The notes: generated by a model not told the origin, from the sequence alone. DNA of 64,000 nucleotides from Demequina globuliformis (GCF_000975155.1 NZ_BBRG01000001.1:789999-853998); one strand, 5' to 3'; counted from the first letter of the stretch, positions 1 through 8,550 are shown. Made by a program: numbers and translations.

Positions 1-600
1 CCCGTTGAGGGCCGATGCCGCCGCGGCGAGCGCCCCTTCCGCGGGCTCTGCCGCCACGGAGGGGTGCGCGAACTGGGGCACGTGAGTGTCCTTGGGCAGT
101 TCCAGGGCACCCACGTCTCCTGGAATGGTCAGTACCGCCACCCCGCGCTGCGCGTAGGCGGCGTTGACGGCCTGCACGAGCATCTGCGGGAGCTGCGAAG
201 GGGACGTGAGGGTCTGGTTCCACACGGCCACGTCATCGAAGACACGGTCGTTGTGCACTTCCTGGAAGTAGTCGGTGCCGATCTCCTCCGTCGGCACCTG
301 ACCGCAGATGGCGAGAACGGGGGCGTGCGACTTCTTGGCGTCGTACAGACCGTTGATGAGGTGCAGCGACCCTGGGCCGACGGTGCCCATGACCACGCCG
401 ATCCGGCCGGTCAGCTGCGCCTGGGCGGCGGCGGCAAACGCGCCCACCTCTTCGTGGCGCACCCCTACCCACTCGATGCGGTCCTCGGTGCGGATGGAGT
501 CGGTCAAAGGGTTGAGCGCATCGCCGACCACTCCCCAAACCTGCGTGACGCCATGATCTGCCAGTGCGTCAATGATGTGCCGTGCAACGGTCGTGCTCAT
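1..600 (-). CDS. poxB: Pyruvate oxidase / pyruvate:quinone oxidoreductase, N-terminal part
   Basis: ThDP- and FAD-dependent enzyme that decarboxylates pyruvate to acetate and passes electrons to the quinone pool at the inner face of the membrane. Only the first 200 residues are in the window; the gene runs off the left edge. The visible part is the ThDP-binding pyrimidine domain: an opening WGVVGDALN block, the catalytic glutamate in RHEEVGAFAAAA, GPGSLHLINGLYD, and the PoxB-typical SHAPVLAICGQ and DYFQEVHNDRVF segments. It matches E. coli PoxB better than acetolactate synthases, which share the fold. The ATG at 600 is preceded by a good Shine-Dalgarno (GAGAGGAG). It is transcribed divergently from the next gene. 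Confidence 0.93.
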   Translation of the reverse strand, partial: MSTTVARHIIDALADHGVTQVWGVVGDALNPLTDSIRTEDRIEWVGVRHEEVGAFAAAAQAQLTGRIGVVMGTVGPGSLHLINGLYDAKKSHAPVLAICGQVPTEEIGTDYFQEVHNDRVFDDVAVWNQTLTSPSQLPQMLVQAVNAAYAQRGVAVLTIPGDVGALELPKDTHVPQFAHPSVAAEPAEGALAAAASALNG

Positions 601-922
601 CCGTGCCACTCCTCTCAACGTGCGCGTAGCAGGGGTCTGGCGCGGCGCTGCCGGCGCCAGGCCCTCCGTGGAGTCAACGCGTAGCGCGGCGGGGCGCATT
701 CCCCGTGCAGGGATAGCGTGCGCTTCAGGGCACCGGCCGCTACGTCCCGCACGCCGCTCCTCACCGGGCGCCGGAGCGCTGGCGCGGGATCACGCGGGTC
801 CGAGTCGCACCGCTCAACAGTTCCGGCGTCGGAGCATCGTGACGGGCGCCCAGCCTCTCTCAAGAGGCGCTAAAGAAAACACTATGAAAGGCTAACGACG
901 ACAGGGACAACCGGAGGTCACT
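601..922. other. Intergenic region between divergent poxB and VanZ/RDD gene
   Basis: About 320 nt without a convincing gene. It holds the poxB ribosome binding site next to 600 and the GGAGG at 913-917 for the following gene. An unusually A-rich patch around 868-895 (reading AAAGAAAACACTATGAAAG) stands out from the GC-rich surroundings and may be the core promoter for the rightward gene. No clear hairpin or repeat was seen. Confidence 0.4.
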
Positions 923-2059
923 GTGTCACAGGTGCTGCTCGCCGTACTCGCCGTCGGGGGCGGCCTGGTCGTGTTCCTCGGACTGTTTGTCCCGTTCTTA
1001 GGGCTCATGATGCGCAGGCGCGGCGCGGTGTCGTTCCGTGCAGTCGCCATCGCCGTCGCGACGCTGGTCTACTTCATCGCACTGTGGACCTACACGTTGG
1101 TTCCGCTGCCAGAGCCGGACTCCATTGTGTGCGCCGGGCCCGCCCAACTGGATCCTTTGGCCTTCGTCGATGACCTTACGGGGGCGAGCGCACGCGGCCA
1201 CTTTTTGTCCGATCCAGCCTTTTTGCAACTCGCGCTGAACGTCCTGCTCTTCGTTCCGCTCGGAGTTTTTGTACGGGTGGTGGTGCACCGCGGCATGGGG
1301 GTGGCAGCGGCGGCGGGGGCGGCAGTGTCGCTGCTGATCGAAACCACGCAGATCACCGGCGTGTGGGGTTTGTACCCCTGCGCCTACCGCCTATTCGATG
1401 TCGACGACCTCCTCACCAACACCCTGGGAGCTGTGCTGGGCTGCGTGGTCGCTCTCGCGGTTCCACCCCGGTGGCGAGAGCCCCAAGCGCTCGACGTGTC
1501 GGCGACCGTCCCGCGGCCCGTGACGCGCGGACGCAGACTCCTGTCGATGATCGCGGACTTTGTGGTGACGGTGGTGCTGAGCTTCGCGACTGCGATCGTC
1601 GCGGCGCTGGTGATCACTGCGGCGCACGCACAGCCCAGTGAAGTGCTCGCGTCCCCGCTCGTCACCCTTGGTGTGGCGCTCGTGCCTCTCGTGGCAACAA
1701 CCGTGTTCTTCACCGCAACCGGCACCACCTGGGGGCAAGCGGCGATGCTCCTCAGATACGACGTCCCCGGCGGCCTTGGACGGCCACGGCAGTTCCTGGT
1801 GCTTCTTGGGGGCATTGGCGGGTATCAGCTCCTGGCGCTCTTGCCACCCGTGTGGTTCAGCGTGATCGGTCCGCTCTTTTGCCTCGCATCTCTCATCTTC
1901 ACGCTTGCCACCCCGGACGGACGCGGCCTCCCAGGACTTCTCTCACGCGCCGCGGTCGTGGATGCGCGAGCGCCGGGGGCCGGGGACGATCACCCGCTGG
2001 GCGGTGGACATACTCGCGCTGCGCAAAGAAATGCTGACAGCCAAGGAGGCAACGCATGA
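923..2059 (+). CDS. VanZ family protein fused to an RDD-like membrane domain
   Basis: 378-residue polytopic membrane protein. The N-terminal half has four to five hydrophobic segments with VanZ-family features: LALNVLLFVPLGVF, then SLLIETTQ and FDVDDLLTNTLGAVLG. The second half (from about residue 205) looks like an RDD domain, with a short arginine-rich linker followed by IADFVVTVVLS and GTTWGQAAMLLR. VanZ proteins are linked to low-level teicoplanin resistance in enterococci, but most actinobacterial members have no known role. The start GTG is 5 nt after GGAGG. The last codons overlap the next gene by 4 nt (ATGA), so the two are probably co-translated. Confidence 0.8.
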   Translation: MSQVLLAVLAVGGGLVVFLGLFVPFLGLMMRRRGAVSFRAVAIAVATLVYFIALWTYTLVPLPEPDSIVCAGPAQLDPLAFVDDLTGASARGHFLSDPAFLQLALNVLLFVPLGVFVRVVVHRGMGVAAAAGAAVSLLIETTQITGVWGLYPCAYRLFDVDDLLTNTLGAVLGCVVALAVPPRWREPQALDVSATVPRPVTRGRRLLSMIADFVVTVVLSFATAIVAALVITAAHAQPSEVLASPLVTLGVALVPLVATTVFFTATGTTWGQAAMLLRYDVPGGLGRPRQFLVLLGGIGGYQLLALLPPVWFSVIGPLFCLASLIFTLATPDGRGLPGLLSRAAVVDARAPGAGDDHPLGGGHTRAAQRNADSQGGNA

Positions 2060-2790
2060 CTGGAATCGTGACGGCAGCAATAGCGGCACTCCTGCTCAAC
2101 CTCTATGCGTTGACCCTGATTTTCGCGCGCGGAAGGCTCTTCGGGGTCAAGGTCTACCGGCCGATGGTGCTCAACTTGGGCCTGTCTGCAGTGCCCATCA
2201 TCGCGGCGATTGTGCTGGTGGTGGGGCCCTTGCTCCTGACCGCCGTCGTTGCACCCGCTCCTGCGGGCACGGCCACAGTCGCGCTCTGGGTGTTCCTGAT
2301 CGTCAGTACCGCCGCCTGGCTGGTCTTTTTCCCCAACTCGACCTACTTGATCACCGAACTGAACTTTAGCCACAGGCGAGACGACAGCCCCGTGCCCCTG
2401 TGGTTCGACATCATTCAGACTCTTGCGTTGACGCTGTCGGGGATTGCCAACGCAGTCATCAGCCTGGCGCTCGTCCAGACGGTGTTCATTGGCGCCTTGA
2501 TCGATCCACCTGCAGGCGCGGGCGTCCCCGTAGCGAGCTGGGTGTTTGCGCTGACGATGATCGTGGCCGGCGCGGCGGGGGTTTACTTGGGTCGCACCCT
2601 CAGGTTCAACAGCTGGGACATGCGCCACCCCACGTCATTGTTCGCGAAGCTCGGTCGGCACCTCGCGGACAAGAGCAACCGTGCGACGGCTCTAGGCTTC
2701 GTCGGCTTGCATGCCGTGTTGGTGGCGCTCGTCTACGTTCCGATCTACGCCTTGGCCTACGCCGCTGTGTCCCCCGTGGTCGCCAGGTAG
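2056..2790 (+). CDS. DUF1361 membrane protein
   Basis: 244-residue protein with about six predicted membrane segments. The central signature FFPNSTYLITEL followed by a polar stretch and LWFDI is characteristic of DUF1361, whose function is unknown. It starts inside the stop codon of the VanZ/RDD gene, so it belongs to the same transcript. Its 3' end overlaps the convergent DUF4190 gene by 34 nt, leaving no room for a terminator between them. Confidence 0.8.
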   Translation: MTGIVTAAIAALLLNLYALTLIFARGRLFGVKVYRPMVLNLGLSAVPIIAAIVLVVGPLLLTAVVAPAPAGTATVALWVFLIVSTAAWLVFFPNSTYLITELNFSHRRDDSPVPLWFDIIQTLALTLSGIANAVISLALVQTVFIGALIDPPAGAGVPVASWVFALTMIVAGAAGVYLGRTLRFNSWDMRHPTSLFAKLGRHLADKSNRATALGFVGLHAVLVALVYVPIYALAYAAVSPVVAR

Positions 2791-3041
2791 GCGCCCCCCG
2801 CGAACAACACAATCAACAGGATGACGATCGCGATCGCGACGGCAATCCAGCCCAGGACAACGGCCGCGAGCGCCATCCCCCGGCCACCTTCTCCCGTTCG
2901 CTTGATCTGGGACAGAGCGATGTAGCCGAAGACGAGGCCGAGTATGCCTGTGAACCACACAAAGATGATCGCAAGGATCGCAAAGACGTTGGTACCCCGG
3001 CCTGCGGCGGGCTCTGACGGCGTGACCATTGGTTCGCTCAT
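2757..3041 (-). CDS. DUF4190 small membrane protein
   Basis: 94 residues: a short polar N-terminus, then two hydrophobic segments around a small loop (FAILAIIFVWFTGILGLVFG, then IALSQIKRTGEGGRGMA and a second long hydrophobic run). This is the standard DUF4190 layout; the function is unknown. The ATG at 3041 was preferred over upstream in-frame starts because TATGAT lies 7 nt upstream and there is no Shine-Dalgarno, which fits a leaderless mRNA. The stop codon lies inside the end of the convergent DUF1361 gene. Confidence 0.75.
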   Translation of the reverse strand: MSEPMVTPSEPAAGRGTNVFAILAIIFVWFTGILGLVFGYIALSQIKRTGEGGRGMALAAVVLGWIAVAIAIVILLIVLFAGGAYLATTGDTAA

Positions 3042-3048
3042 GCCCGCG

Positions 3049-3054
3049 ATCATA
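3049..3054 (-). promoter_or_regulatory. -10 box TATGAT of DUF4190 gene (leaderless)
   Basis: TATGAT on the minus strand ends 7 nt before the ATG at 3041, placing the transcription start at or next to the start codon. There is no Shine-Dalgarno. The 3042-3212 gap contains nothing else recognisable. Confidence 0.55.
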
Positions 3055-3212
3055 GGCACAGTTCGGCCACGACCGCATTCGCGAATCCTCACGGCAACCG
3101 TCCGCCATCCGGCTACGGCCCCACGTGCCCGCTCGAGGCGCAGGACCGTGTCCCGCCACCGTCACCGACCTGCCGCCACGCTTGCGCAGGCGTCGCTCAG
3201 GCGCCCATCTCC

Positions 3213-4088
3213 CTAGAAATACTGGCCGTTACGGCGCGCCATTTCTTCGAGGCGCCCCACGCGCTGGTCCATGGGCGGGTGCGTCGCGAACAGGTTGGCC
3301 ATGCCCTCGGGCTTGAAGGGGTTCGCGATCATCATGTGCGAGACGTTCTCGAGCTTGGGGTCCGGCGGCAATGGACGCGACGCGGTCCCGGACTCGAGTT
3401 TGCGCAATGCAGAGGCCAGCGCGAGCGGGTCGCCGGTCAGGGCCGCACCGTCCTCGTCCGCGTCGTATTCGCGGGTGCGCGAGATCGCCATGCGTATCAG
3501 CGTGGCGGCAATGGGTGCGAGCAGGAGCATGGCCAGCATCGCGAATGGCCCAAAGGGGTTGTCGCGGTTGTTGCTACCGCCGCCAAAGAAGAACAGCATC
3601 TGCGCAAGCGCGGTGATCATGCCGGCGAACGCGGCCGCCACGGAGCCGATGAGGATGTCGCGGTTGTACACGTGCATGAGTTCGTGCCCGAGCACGCCGC
3701 GCAGTTCGCGCTCGTCAAGCAACTGCAAGATGCCCTCGGTGCAGCACACGGCCGCGTTCTTGGGGTTGCGGCCGGTGGCGAAGGCGTTGGGGGCCGATGT
3801 CGGCGAGACGTAGAGCCTGGGCATGGGCTGGTTAGCTTCTGCGGACAGTTCGCGGACTATGCGGTACATCGCTGGGTGCTCGACCTCAGTGACAGGGCGC
3901 GCATGCATGGCGCGGATCGCGAGCTTGTCGGAGTTCCAGTAGCCGTAGAACGTGCCGAACACGCCGAACAACGCGAAGGCCCAGAGCCATTGACCGCCGC
4001 CTACGACGGAGCCAACGCCGAGCAGAACGACCCACATGAGCACGAAGAGACCCATGGTCTTCACGCCATTGAAGTACTTCCCAGACAC
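3213..4088 (-). CDS. htpX: Zinc metalloprotease HtpX
   Basis: 291-residue M48-family membrane protease that degrades misfolded membrane proteins. Visible features: two N-terminal membrane segments (about residues 12-50), the substrate-cleft segment with LYVSPTSAPNAFATGR, the zinc-binding HELMH at residues 135-139 (H135, E136, H139), two further membrane segments and a downstream glutamate in SRTREYDADE as probable third zinc ligand. The C-terminal LFATHPPMDQRV is typical of HtpX. Length is normal. The ATG at 4088 follows a GGAGGA ribosome binding site. Confidence 0.95.
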   Translation of the reverse strand: MSGKYFNGVKTMGLFVLMWVVLLGVGSVVGGGQWLWAFALFGVFGTFYGYWNSDKLAIRAMHARPVTEVEHPAMYRIVRELSAEANQPMPRLYVSPTSAPNAFATGRNPKNAAVCCTEGILQLLDERELRGVLGHELMHVYNRDILIGSVAAAFAGMITALAQMLFFFGGGSNNRDNPFGPFAMLAMLLLAPIAATLIRMAISRTREYDADEDGAALTGDPLALASALRKLESGTASRPLPPDPKLENVSHMMIANPFKPEGMANLFATHPPMDQRVGRLEEMARRNGQYF

Positions 4089-4161
4089 CTGTTCCTCCGG
4101 TCACACCTGTGCTCTTGCTCAACGCGTGATGGACCGTCCGCGTTCCACCCGCCCCCACACT

Positions 4162-4217
4162 CAAATGGCTCCATTTCGCTGTCATAGCTAGCTATAACAG
4201 CGAAATGGAGCCATTTG
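4162..4217. repeat. Family 1 palindromic repeat, copy 1 (near-perfect 56-nt palindrome)
   Basis: AAATGGCTCCATTTCGCTGT at 4163-4182 is the exact reverse complement of 4197-4216, C4162 pairs with G4217, and the 14-nt centre is itself palindromic (ATAGCTAGCTAT). Only one base pair in the whole 56 nt is mismatched (4183/4196). It lies 17 nt past the stop codon of fprA on the minus strand, so it can act as its terminator. The CAAATGG-NN-CCATTTG box recurs at 15167 and 19996. Confidence 0.85.
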
Positions 4218-4234
4218 GCGAAACGGGGTGGGGG

Positions 4235-5611
4235 TTAGCTGCGGCCCAGCGAGATGTTGGTCATCTCGTCGCGGGGCACAACCTTGATGCGCTCGCGGCC
4301 GTCGGCCTCGCCCAGGCCACGCTCGTGCGCGTCCAACAGCTCCCAGTCAGCCCACTGAATCACGTCGACGCCACGCTGGTGGAGCAGGCGCATCACGTTG
4401 TCTGGACTGCGCTGCTCGGCGCCCGCAGAGGAGTTCTCGTACAGCGCGTCCGCGTCCTCGATAATCTTGGCGATGGTCTCCTGGGCGTCGGACTTGGTGT
4501 GCCCAATCAGGCCCACGGGTCCGCGCTTGATCCACCCAGTCGTGTACATGCCGGGGACGGGGTTGCCGTCCTCGTCGAGCACGCGTCCTGCCTCGTTGTT
4601 GATGGTGCCCTTGCGGTCGTTGAACGGGACACCATCGATGGGCGTGCCCCAGTAGCCGACGGCGCGGTACACGGCCTGGACGGGATAGTCGATGAACTCG
4701 CCGGTGCCCTTGACAGTGCCGTCGCCCTGGAGGGCGGTGCGCTCCATGCGCACGCCGGTGACCTTGCCGTCCTCGCCCAGCACCTCGTGCGGCGACTGCA
4801 TAAAGTGCAGGTGGATGCGGCGCGACGCGGTGCCCGGCTCCCGCAGGGCGTAGTCGGTCAGCGTCTTGACGACCTGCTTTTGCTGCTTGTTGGTCTCCGC
4901 GATCTCCATGGAGACCTCGTCGAACTCGTAGTCGGTCTCTGGGTACACCACGATGTCGACGTCGGGCACGTGGCCCAGTTCGCGCAGCTCGAGCGGCGAG
5001 AACTTCACCTGAGCGGGGCCACGGCGACCAAACACGTGGACGTCAGTGACGGGGTTGGACGTCAGCCCGTCCAGCACGTTCTTGGGGACCTCGGTGACCG
5101 CGATGTCCTTGGGGTGCTTGGCGAGCACGCGGGCGACGTCAAGCGCCACGTTGCCGACGCCGAAGATCGCCACTTCCTTGGCCTCGAGCGGCCACGTGCG
5201 CGGCACGTCGGGGTGGCCGTCGAACCACGACACAAAGTCGGCCGCGCCGTACGAGCCGTCCAGGTCAATGCCAGGGATGTCGAGGTCGGCGTCCTCGAAG
5301 GCGCCGGTCGCGAAAATCACCGCGTCGTAGTGCTCGCGCAGGTCCTGCAGCGTCAAGTCTGTGCCGATGTTGACGTTGGCAAGCAGACGGATGTCCCCGC
5401 GTCCAAGCACGTTCGCCAGCGCGACGATGATCTGCTTGATGCGCGGGTGGTCCGGCGCGACTCCGTAACGCACCAGGCCAAACGGCGCTGGCAGGCGCTC
5501 GATGATGTCGATCGACACATCGAGTCCGGACTTGGACAAAATGTCGCTGGCGTAGGTTCCGGCGGGGCCGGCACCGACGACGGCGACGCGCAGGGGGCGT
5601 TCCGTGGTCAC
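4235..5611 (-). CDS. fprA: FAD-dependent ferredoxin-NADP+ reductase, FprA type
   Basis: 458-residue cytosolic flavoprotein of the adrenodoxin reductase family; moves electrons between NADPH and ferredoxin. FAD-binding GAGPAGTYASDIL sits near the N-terminus, followed by ERLPAPFGLVRYGVAPDHP, ATGAFEDADL, the NADP-binding IFGVGNVALDVARVL and the C-terminal GWIKRGPVGLIGHTK block. All are standard for mycobacterial FprA. Start is a GTG. It lies 3 kb from the ferredoxin-type sulfite reductase operon, so supplying reduced ferredoxin to SirA is a reasonable inference, though FprA has other partners. Confidence 0.93.
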   Translation of the reverse strand: MTTERPLRVAVVGAGPAGTYASDILSKSGLDVSIDIIERLPAPFGLVRYGVAPDHPRIKQIIVALANVLGRGDIRLLANVNIGTDLTLQDLREHYDAVIFATGAFEDADLDIPGIDLDGSYGAADFVSWFDGHPDVPRTWPLEAKEVAIFGVGNVALDVARVLAKHPKDIAVTEVPKNVLDGLTSNPVTDVHVFGRRGPAQVKFSPLELRELGHVPDVDIVVYPETDYEFDEVSMEIAETNKQQKQVVKTLTDYALREPGTASRRIHLHFMQSPHEVLGEDGKVTGVRMERTALQGDGTVKGTGEFIDYPVQAVYRAVGYWGTPIDGVPFNDRKGTINNEAGRVLDEDGNPVPGMYTTGWIKRGPVGLIGHTKSDAQETIAKIIEDADALYENSSAGAEQRSPDNVMRLLHQRGVDVIQWADWELLDAHERGLGEADGRERIKVVPRDEMTNISLGRS

Positions 5612-5677
5612 GGCGAATCACAATCCTTGAGGATGGGGGTCGGCGAGCCGGGGACGCTCCCGGTCGCAATGGCCACG

Positions 5678-5683
5678 AGTATA
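5678..5683 (-). promoter_or_regulatory. Candidate -10 box TATACT for fprA
   Basis: TATACT on the minus strand lies about 67 nt upstream of the fprA GTG, with TG two bases before it (extended -10 like) and GAATTA at a 17-nt spacing as a weak -35. It would leave a leader of about 60 nt. Assigned by eye. Confidence 0.35.
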
Positions 5684-5736
5684 GACATGCCCGTCAAGCG
5701 TAATTCGCGCGCGGAGTCAAAAACCGGCCAGTGGTC

Positions 5737-6372
5737 CTACCGCGCCTGTGCCGCCTCCGCCTCGTCGAGCGAACCCATTCCGGCCAGTGCCACGGTCAAT
5801 TGCACGGTCTGTTCGGTGAGGTTCCCGCCGCGGCGCCCCACCTCAGCGACGAGCTCCTGGTACAGCGCAAAGGTCCGGGGTCCGTAGGTGCCGAGTTCGC
5901 CCCGCAGGTATGTCTCGAAGGACGTCTCCGCGAGCGAGTCCTGCTCGGTTCGCAGCACCCGCATCCCGGCCCCGAGCGAGGGGAAGCGCGCGTGGAAGTC
6001 CCGGGCCCATGCCACTTGCGTCGCGATCACGTCCTCCTGGGCGGCCACGCGCTCCGCCCCGAGCGCCGGAAGGCGGGGAGCGATCTCGCGGGCATACCGC
6101 TGCGGCTCCGTGGAAGCCATCATGCGGGCGTACTTCTCGGTGAGCAGGTTGCGGCCAGCGGAGTCCGCTGCGGCCAGGTCGGAGCCGTACGACTCCAGCA
6201 GCGGCACCGTCCAGGTGAGAAACTGCGGCAGGCGTTGGCCATGAAAGGTAGGCCAGTCGTCCTGACAGGCGGCGCGGCCACCCTCCGAGTCCACGGCGTC
6301 AAACTGCGTGAACTCGTGACGGACCACCGCCTCGGCAAGGTCGAGCTTTCCGGCCAACGCGTTGCGGTCCAT
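5737..6372 (-). CDS. DUF4125 family protein
   Basis: 211-residue soluble, probably all-helical protein resembling the DUF4125 family (VVRHEFTQFDAV near the N-terminus, then FPSLGAGMRVLRTEQDS and SFETYLRGELGTYGP). Function is unknown. The ATG at 6372 shares one base with the stop of the upstream TPR/DUF4037 gene (TGATG), so the two are translationally coupled; an in-frame start 18 nt further upstream is less likely. DUF4037 and DUF4125 commonly occur together, suggesting a joint role. Confidence 0.75.
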   Translation of the reverse strand: MDRNALAGKLDLAEAVVRHEFTQFDAVDSEGGRAACQDDWPTFHGQRLPQFLTWTVPLLESYGSDLAAADSAGRNLLTEKYARMMASTEPQRYAREIAPRLPALGAERVAAQEDVIATQVAWARDFHARFPSLGAGMRVLRTEQDSLAETSFETYLRGELGTYGPRTFALYQELVAEVGRRGGNLTEQTVQLTVALAGMGSLDEAEAAQAR

Positions 6373-8318
6373 CACTGCCCCCGCAGCCACGGGTCGACGA
6401 CCTTCGCCGCGAGCGCGGGTCGGTGGTGCTCCAGGAACGGGTCCTCGACGTCGGACAAGCCCTGCGTGCGCAGCTCATCGGCCACGCTGGCGCACACGGC
6501 TTCGACCTGCGCAGTGAGCTGCTGAACCGCCCGAGTGACCCCCTTGCCGCCTTCGCCGAAGGCGGCGCCGCCCAGGCAAGCGGCGGACGCAGTGCGCATC
6601 ACCGCGGTCAGGTCGCCGGGCACGGCGGCCAGGCGAGCCAGCGGACGCTCACGGAGGCGACGCAGCGCGGCGAACTGCCATTTGTAATACGGCAGGTAGC
6701 CCACCTGAGCGGGCTTGTTCAGCAGGTACGTGACGGACGCGGCGGCACGGACGAACTCCCCCACCGCAAGCCAGGCGGCCTCGCCGTCCCCACGGCCCAG
6801 CATGCGCGGCACGTTGTACTGGCCGGCCTGGGACATCATCGCGATGCGCCGGGATACGTGGGTGAGCCACACGTCGCGGGGCATGCGCAGGAAGGCTCCG
6901 CGGGCCGCGCCGAACGCGCCGTGCGGGTCCGCAAAGACCTCGCCATTGGTCGCGGCCGCCAGCGTGGGCTCATCGAGTGCCATCCACAAGTGTGGCTCGG
7001 ACGCGGACGGGGCCGCCTCCATGCCAGTGAGGGACGCGAAGAACTCGCCGATCTCGAAGACCCCGCAGCGGCGCTGCCCGTGCGCCGCGAGCGCGGGCCG
7101 CACGGGGTAGCCCTCAAACGTGCGCGGGAGTGAGTCGTAGGCGTCTTGAAGGGAGCGCCCAATCTTCGCGTGATCGCCGGCGGTGAGCCACCAGCAAAAC
7201 CCGACCCCGAAGTCGTGGTCGGCGCTGACGGCGTCGTCGAAGCCGTAGCACTCCGACCCGTGGCCCACGAGGCCCGCAGCGATGCGGCCCGCGTACTCGG
7301 GGAACTCGGCGTCCAGGAGGGGCTTGCCGTGAGCCAGCCAGTACCGGCGCGCCAAGACCAGGCCTGGCACGTGGGGAGAATGAGTGGGGGCCGATGCTGG
7401 GGCTGGCCGGTCCGCTTCCGGCGCGGCAGAGGGGGACTCACGACGGGACGAGGGCTCATCGCCAGCGGGGGCCTGTGCTCTCGCGTCACGCAAGGAACGC
7501 GCAGCCGAGAGGTTCTCGGCGGTCACGGTGTACGCATCCGAGTCGCGGCCGTACGCGGCGTCGACAATGGCCAGGGCCTGCTCGTAACGCTCGACGGCAC
7601 CGGCGGCGTCCCCGCCCGCGATCATGGTGGCCGCCTGCGCCGCGAGCGCGGCCGCCAGGTGCGGGTCATCTGTCGCGCCAGCCGCGTGGAACATCTGAAC
7701 CGCCTCACTCGCATGCCGCGCGGACCCGTCCGCGTCGCCAAGGGCCGCGAACGTGTGCGCCAGGTTGGAGTGCGTCATCGCGATGTCGACGTCCACGTCC
7801 GGATCAGTCGCGGCTCGGCGCAACACGTCCAGAGCCGCTGTCTGATGCTCGCGCGCTCCTGCGTGGTCACCGCCGTCGGCCAAAGCCAACGACAGGTTGT
7901 TGTGAAGCGCCGCCAAGCGGCGGTCGTCCGCCCCCAACAGACGCCGCGCCCCGTCGAGCGCGCGCGTGTACGTCTCCGTGGCATCGGCCACCTGACCCGC
8001 AGCGCGTTGCGCGGTGGCGACGTTGATGAGAGTGGTGGTCTCCGCGTCCGTCCCCTCCAAGCCCAGTTCGGAGACCAACGCCACCGCGGCATCGGCCGCC
8101 TCCAAAGCCTCCGCGTGCGCCCCCACCGAACGGAAGAAGCCGGCCTGCTCGTTGCGCAGCGTCAGCAGCGCGGCTCGGTCCCCCATCTGCTCAGCGCGAG
8201 CAACGCCCTCCTCAAGGATCCGCCGGGCCATGTCTGGACCACTCGAGTGGGCGAACGCCTGATCCAGGCGCTCAAGGAAGCCCTGCATGGGGAACTGGGC
8301 ATGGGGGCTGGTAGTCAC
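6372..8318 (-). CDS. TPR-repeat protein with C-terminal DUF4037 nucleotidyltransferase-like domain
   Basis: 648 residues in two parts. Residues about 1-280 are alanine-rich tetratricopeptide-like helices. After a proline/serine-rich linker (about 285-320) comes a DUF4037 domain: the GLVGHGSECYGFDDAVSADHDFG segment carries the glycine-serine and spaced aspartates of a nucleotidyltransferase core, followed by IGEFF and SRRIAMMSQAGQYN. The substrate is unknown. Start GTG at 8318 follows AGGAGA. It is transcribed away from the sulfate operon and coupled to the DUF4125 gene. Confidence 0.8.
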   Translation of the reverse strand: MTTSPHAQFPMQGFLERLDQAFAHSSGPDMARRILEEGVARAEQMGDRAALLTLRNEQAGFFRSVGAHAEALEAADAAVALVSELGLEGTDAETTTLINVATAQRAAGQVADATETYTRALDGARRLLGADDRRLAALHNNLSLALADGGDHAGAREHQTAALDVLRRAATDPDVDVDIAMTHSNLAHTFAALGDADGSARHASEAVQMFHAAGATDDPHLAAALAAQAATMIAGGDAAGAVERYEQALAIVDAAYGRDSDAYTVTAENLSAARSLRDARAQAPAGDEPSSRRESPSAAPEADRPAPASAPTHSPHVPGLVLARRYWLAHGKPLLDAEFPEYAGRIAAGLVGHGSECYGFDDAVSADHDFGVGFCWWLTAGDHAKIGRSLQDAYDSLPRTFEGYPVRPALAAHGQRRCGVFEIGEFFASLTGMEAAPSASEPHLWMALDEPTLAAATNGEVFADPHGAFGAARGAFLRMPRDVWLTHVSRRIAMMSQAGQYNVPRMLGRGDGEAAWLAVGEFVRAAASVTYLLNKPAQVGYLPYYKWQFAALRRLRERPLARLAAVPGDLTAVMRTASAACLGGAAFGEGGKGVTRAVQQLTAQVEAVCASVADELRTQGLSDVEDPFLEHHRPALAAKVVDPWLRGQ

Positions 8319-8392
8319 CGAAGATCTCCTGCCGGACGTAGGTGCTCTCTGGCGGTGGGGACAACCGTCCTTGCCAGTCTACGGATTGGGGG

Positions 8393-8421
8393 TAGTCACT
8401 CCCTGGGCCGTATGGCACAAT
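8393..8421 (+). promoter_or_regulatory. Promoter of the leader ORF and sulfate assimilation operon
   Basis: A -10-like CACAAT (8416-8421) ends exactly 7 nt before the ATG at 8429. TAGTCA (8393-8398), 17 nt further upstream, is a 4-of-6 match to the -35 consensus. The predicted transcript would begin at the leader ORF's own start codon. The -35 call is weak; the -10 spacing matches many other genes in this window. Confidence 0.5.
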
Positions 8422-8428
8422 CACTCAC

Positions 8429-8500
8429 ATGTCCCAGCAGCTGATCGTGCGCGCATCCGTGATGTGCCGTTGCTGCTGTGCCATGTGTCTTCAGGCCTAG
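8429..8500 (+). CDS. Cysteine-rich leader peptide (putative cysteine attenuator)
   Basis: 23-codon ORF starting ATG and ending TAG, 116 nt before sirA. It encodes five cysteines in its last eleven residues (positions 13, 15, 16, 17 and 20, reading CRCCCAMC), far above any chance expectation for a short ORF. A -10-like box lies 7 nt before the ATG, so the mRNA is probably leaderless. Polycysteine leaderless small ORFs are known in mycobacteria to couple cysteine supply to downstream operon expression: ribosomes stall at the Cys codons when charged tRNA-Cys is scarce. The downstream genes here make sulfide for cysteine synthesis, which fits. The mechanism in this organism is inference. Confidence 0.8.
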   Translation: MSQQLIVRASVMCRCCCAMCLQA

Positions 8501-8529
8501 TCGCCCGCGGATACGCAACGTAGCCCTGG

Positions 8530-8550
8530 GCGCTCGGCCAGAACGAGCGC
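8530..8550 (+). promoter_or_regulatory. Candidate attenuator hairpin between leader ORF and sirA
   Basis: GCGCTCG (8530-8536) and CGAGCGC (8544-8550) form a perfect 7-bp stem with a 7-nt loop. The right arm's GAGCG can instead pair with CGCTC at 8576-8580, giving two mutually exclusive structures in the leader-to-sirA gap. There is no T-run, so control of translation or Rho access is more likely than intrinsic termination. Confidence 0.45.

Noticed and set aside
4205-5887. 560-codon open frame on the plus strand across fprA
   Set aside because: It is antisense to fprA, whose protein has clear FAD and NADP motifs. Long antisense frames are expected at this GC content, and the translation matches no family.
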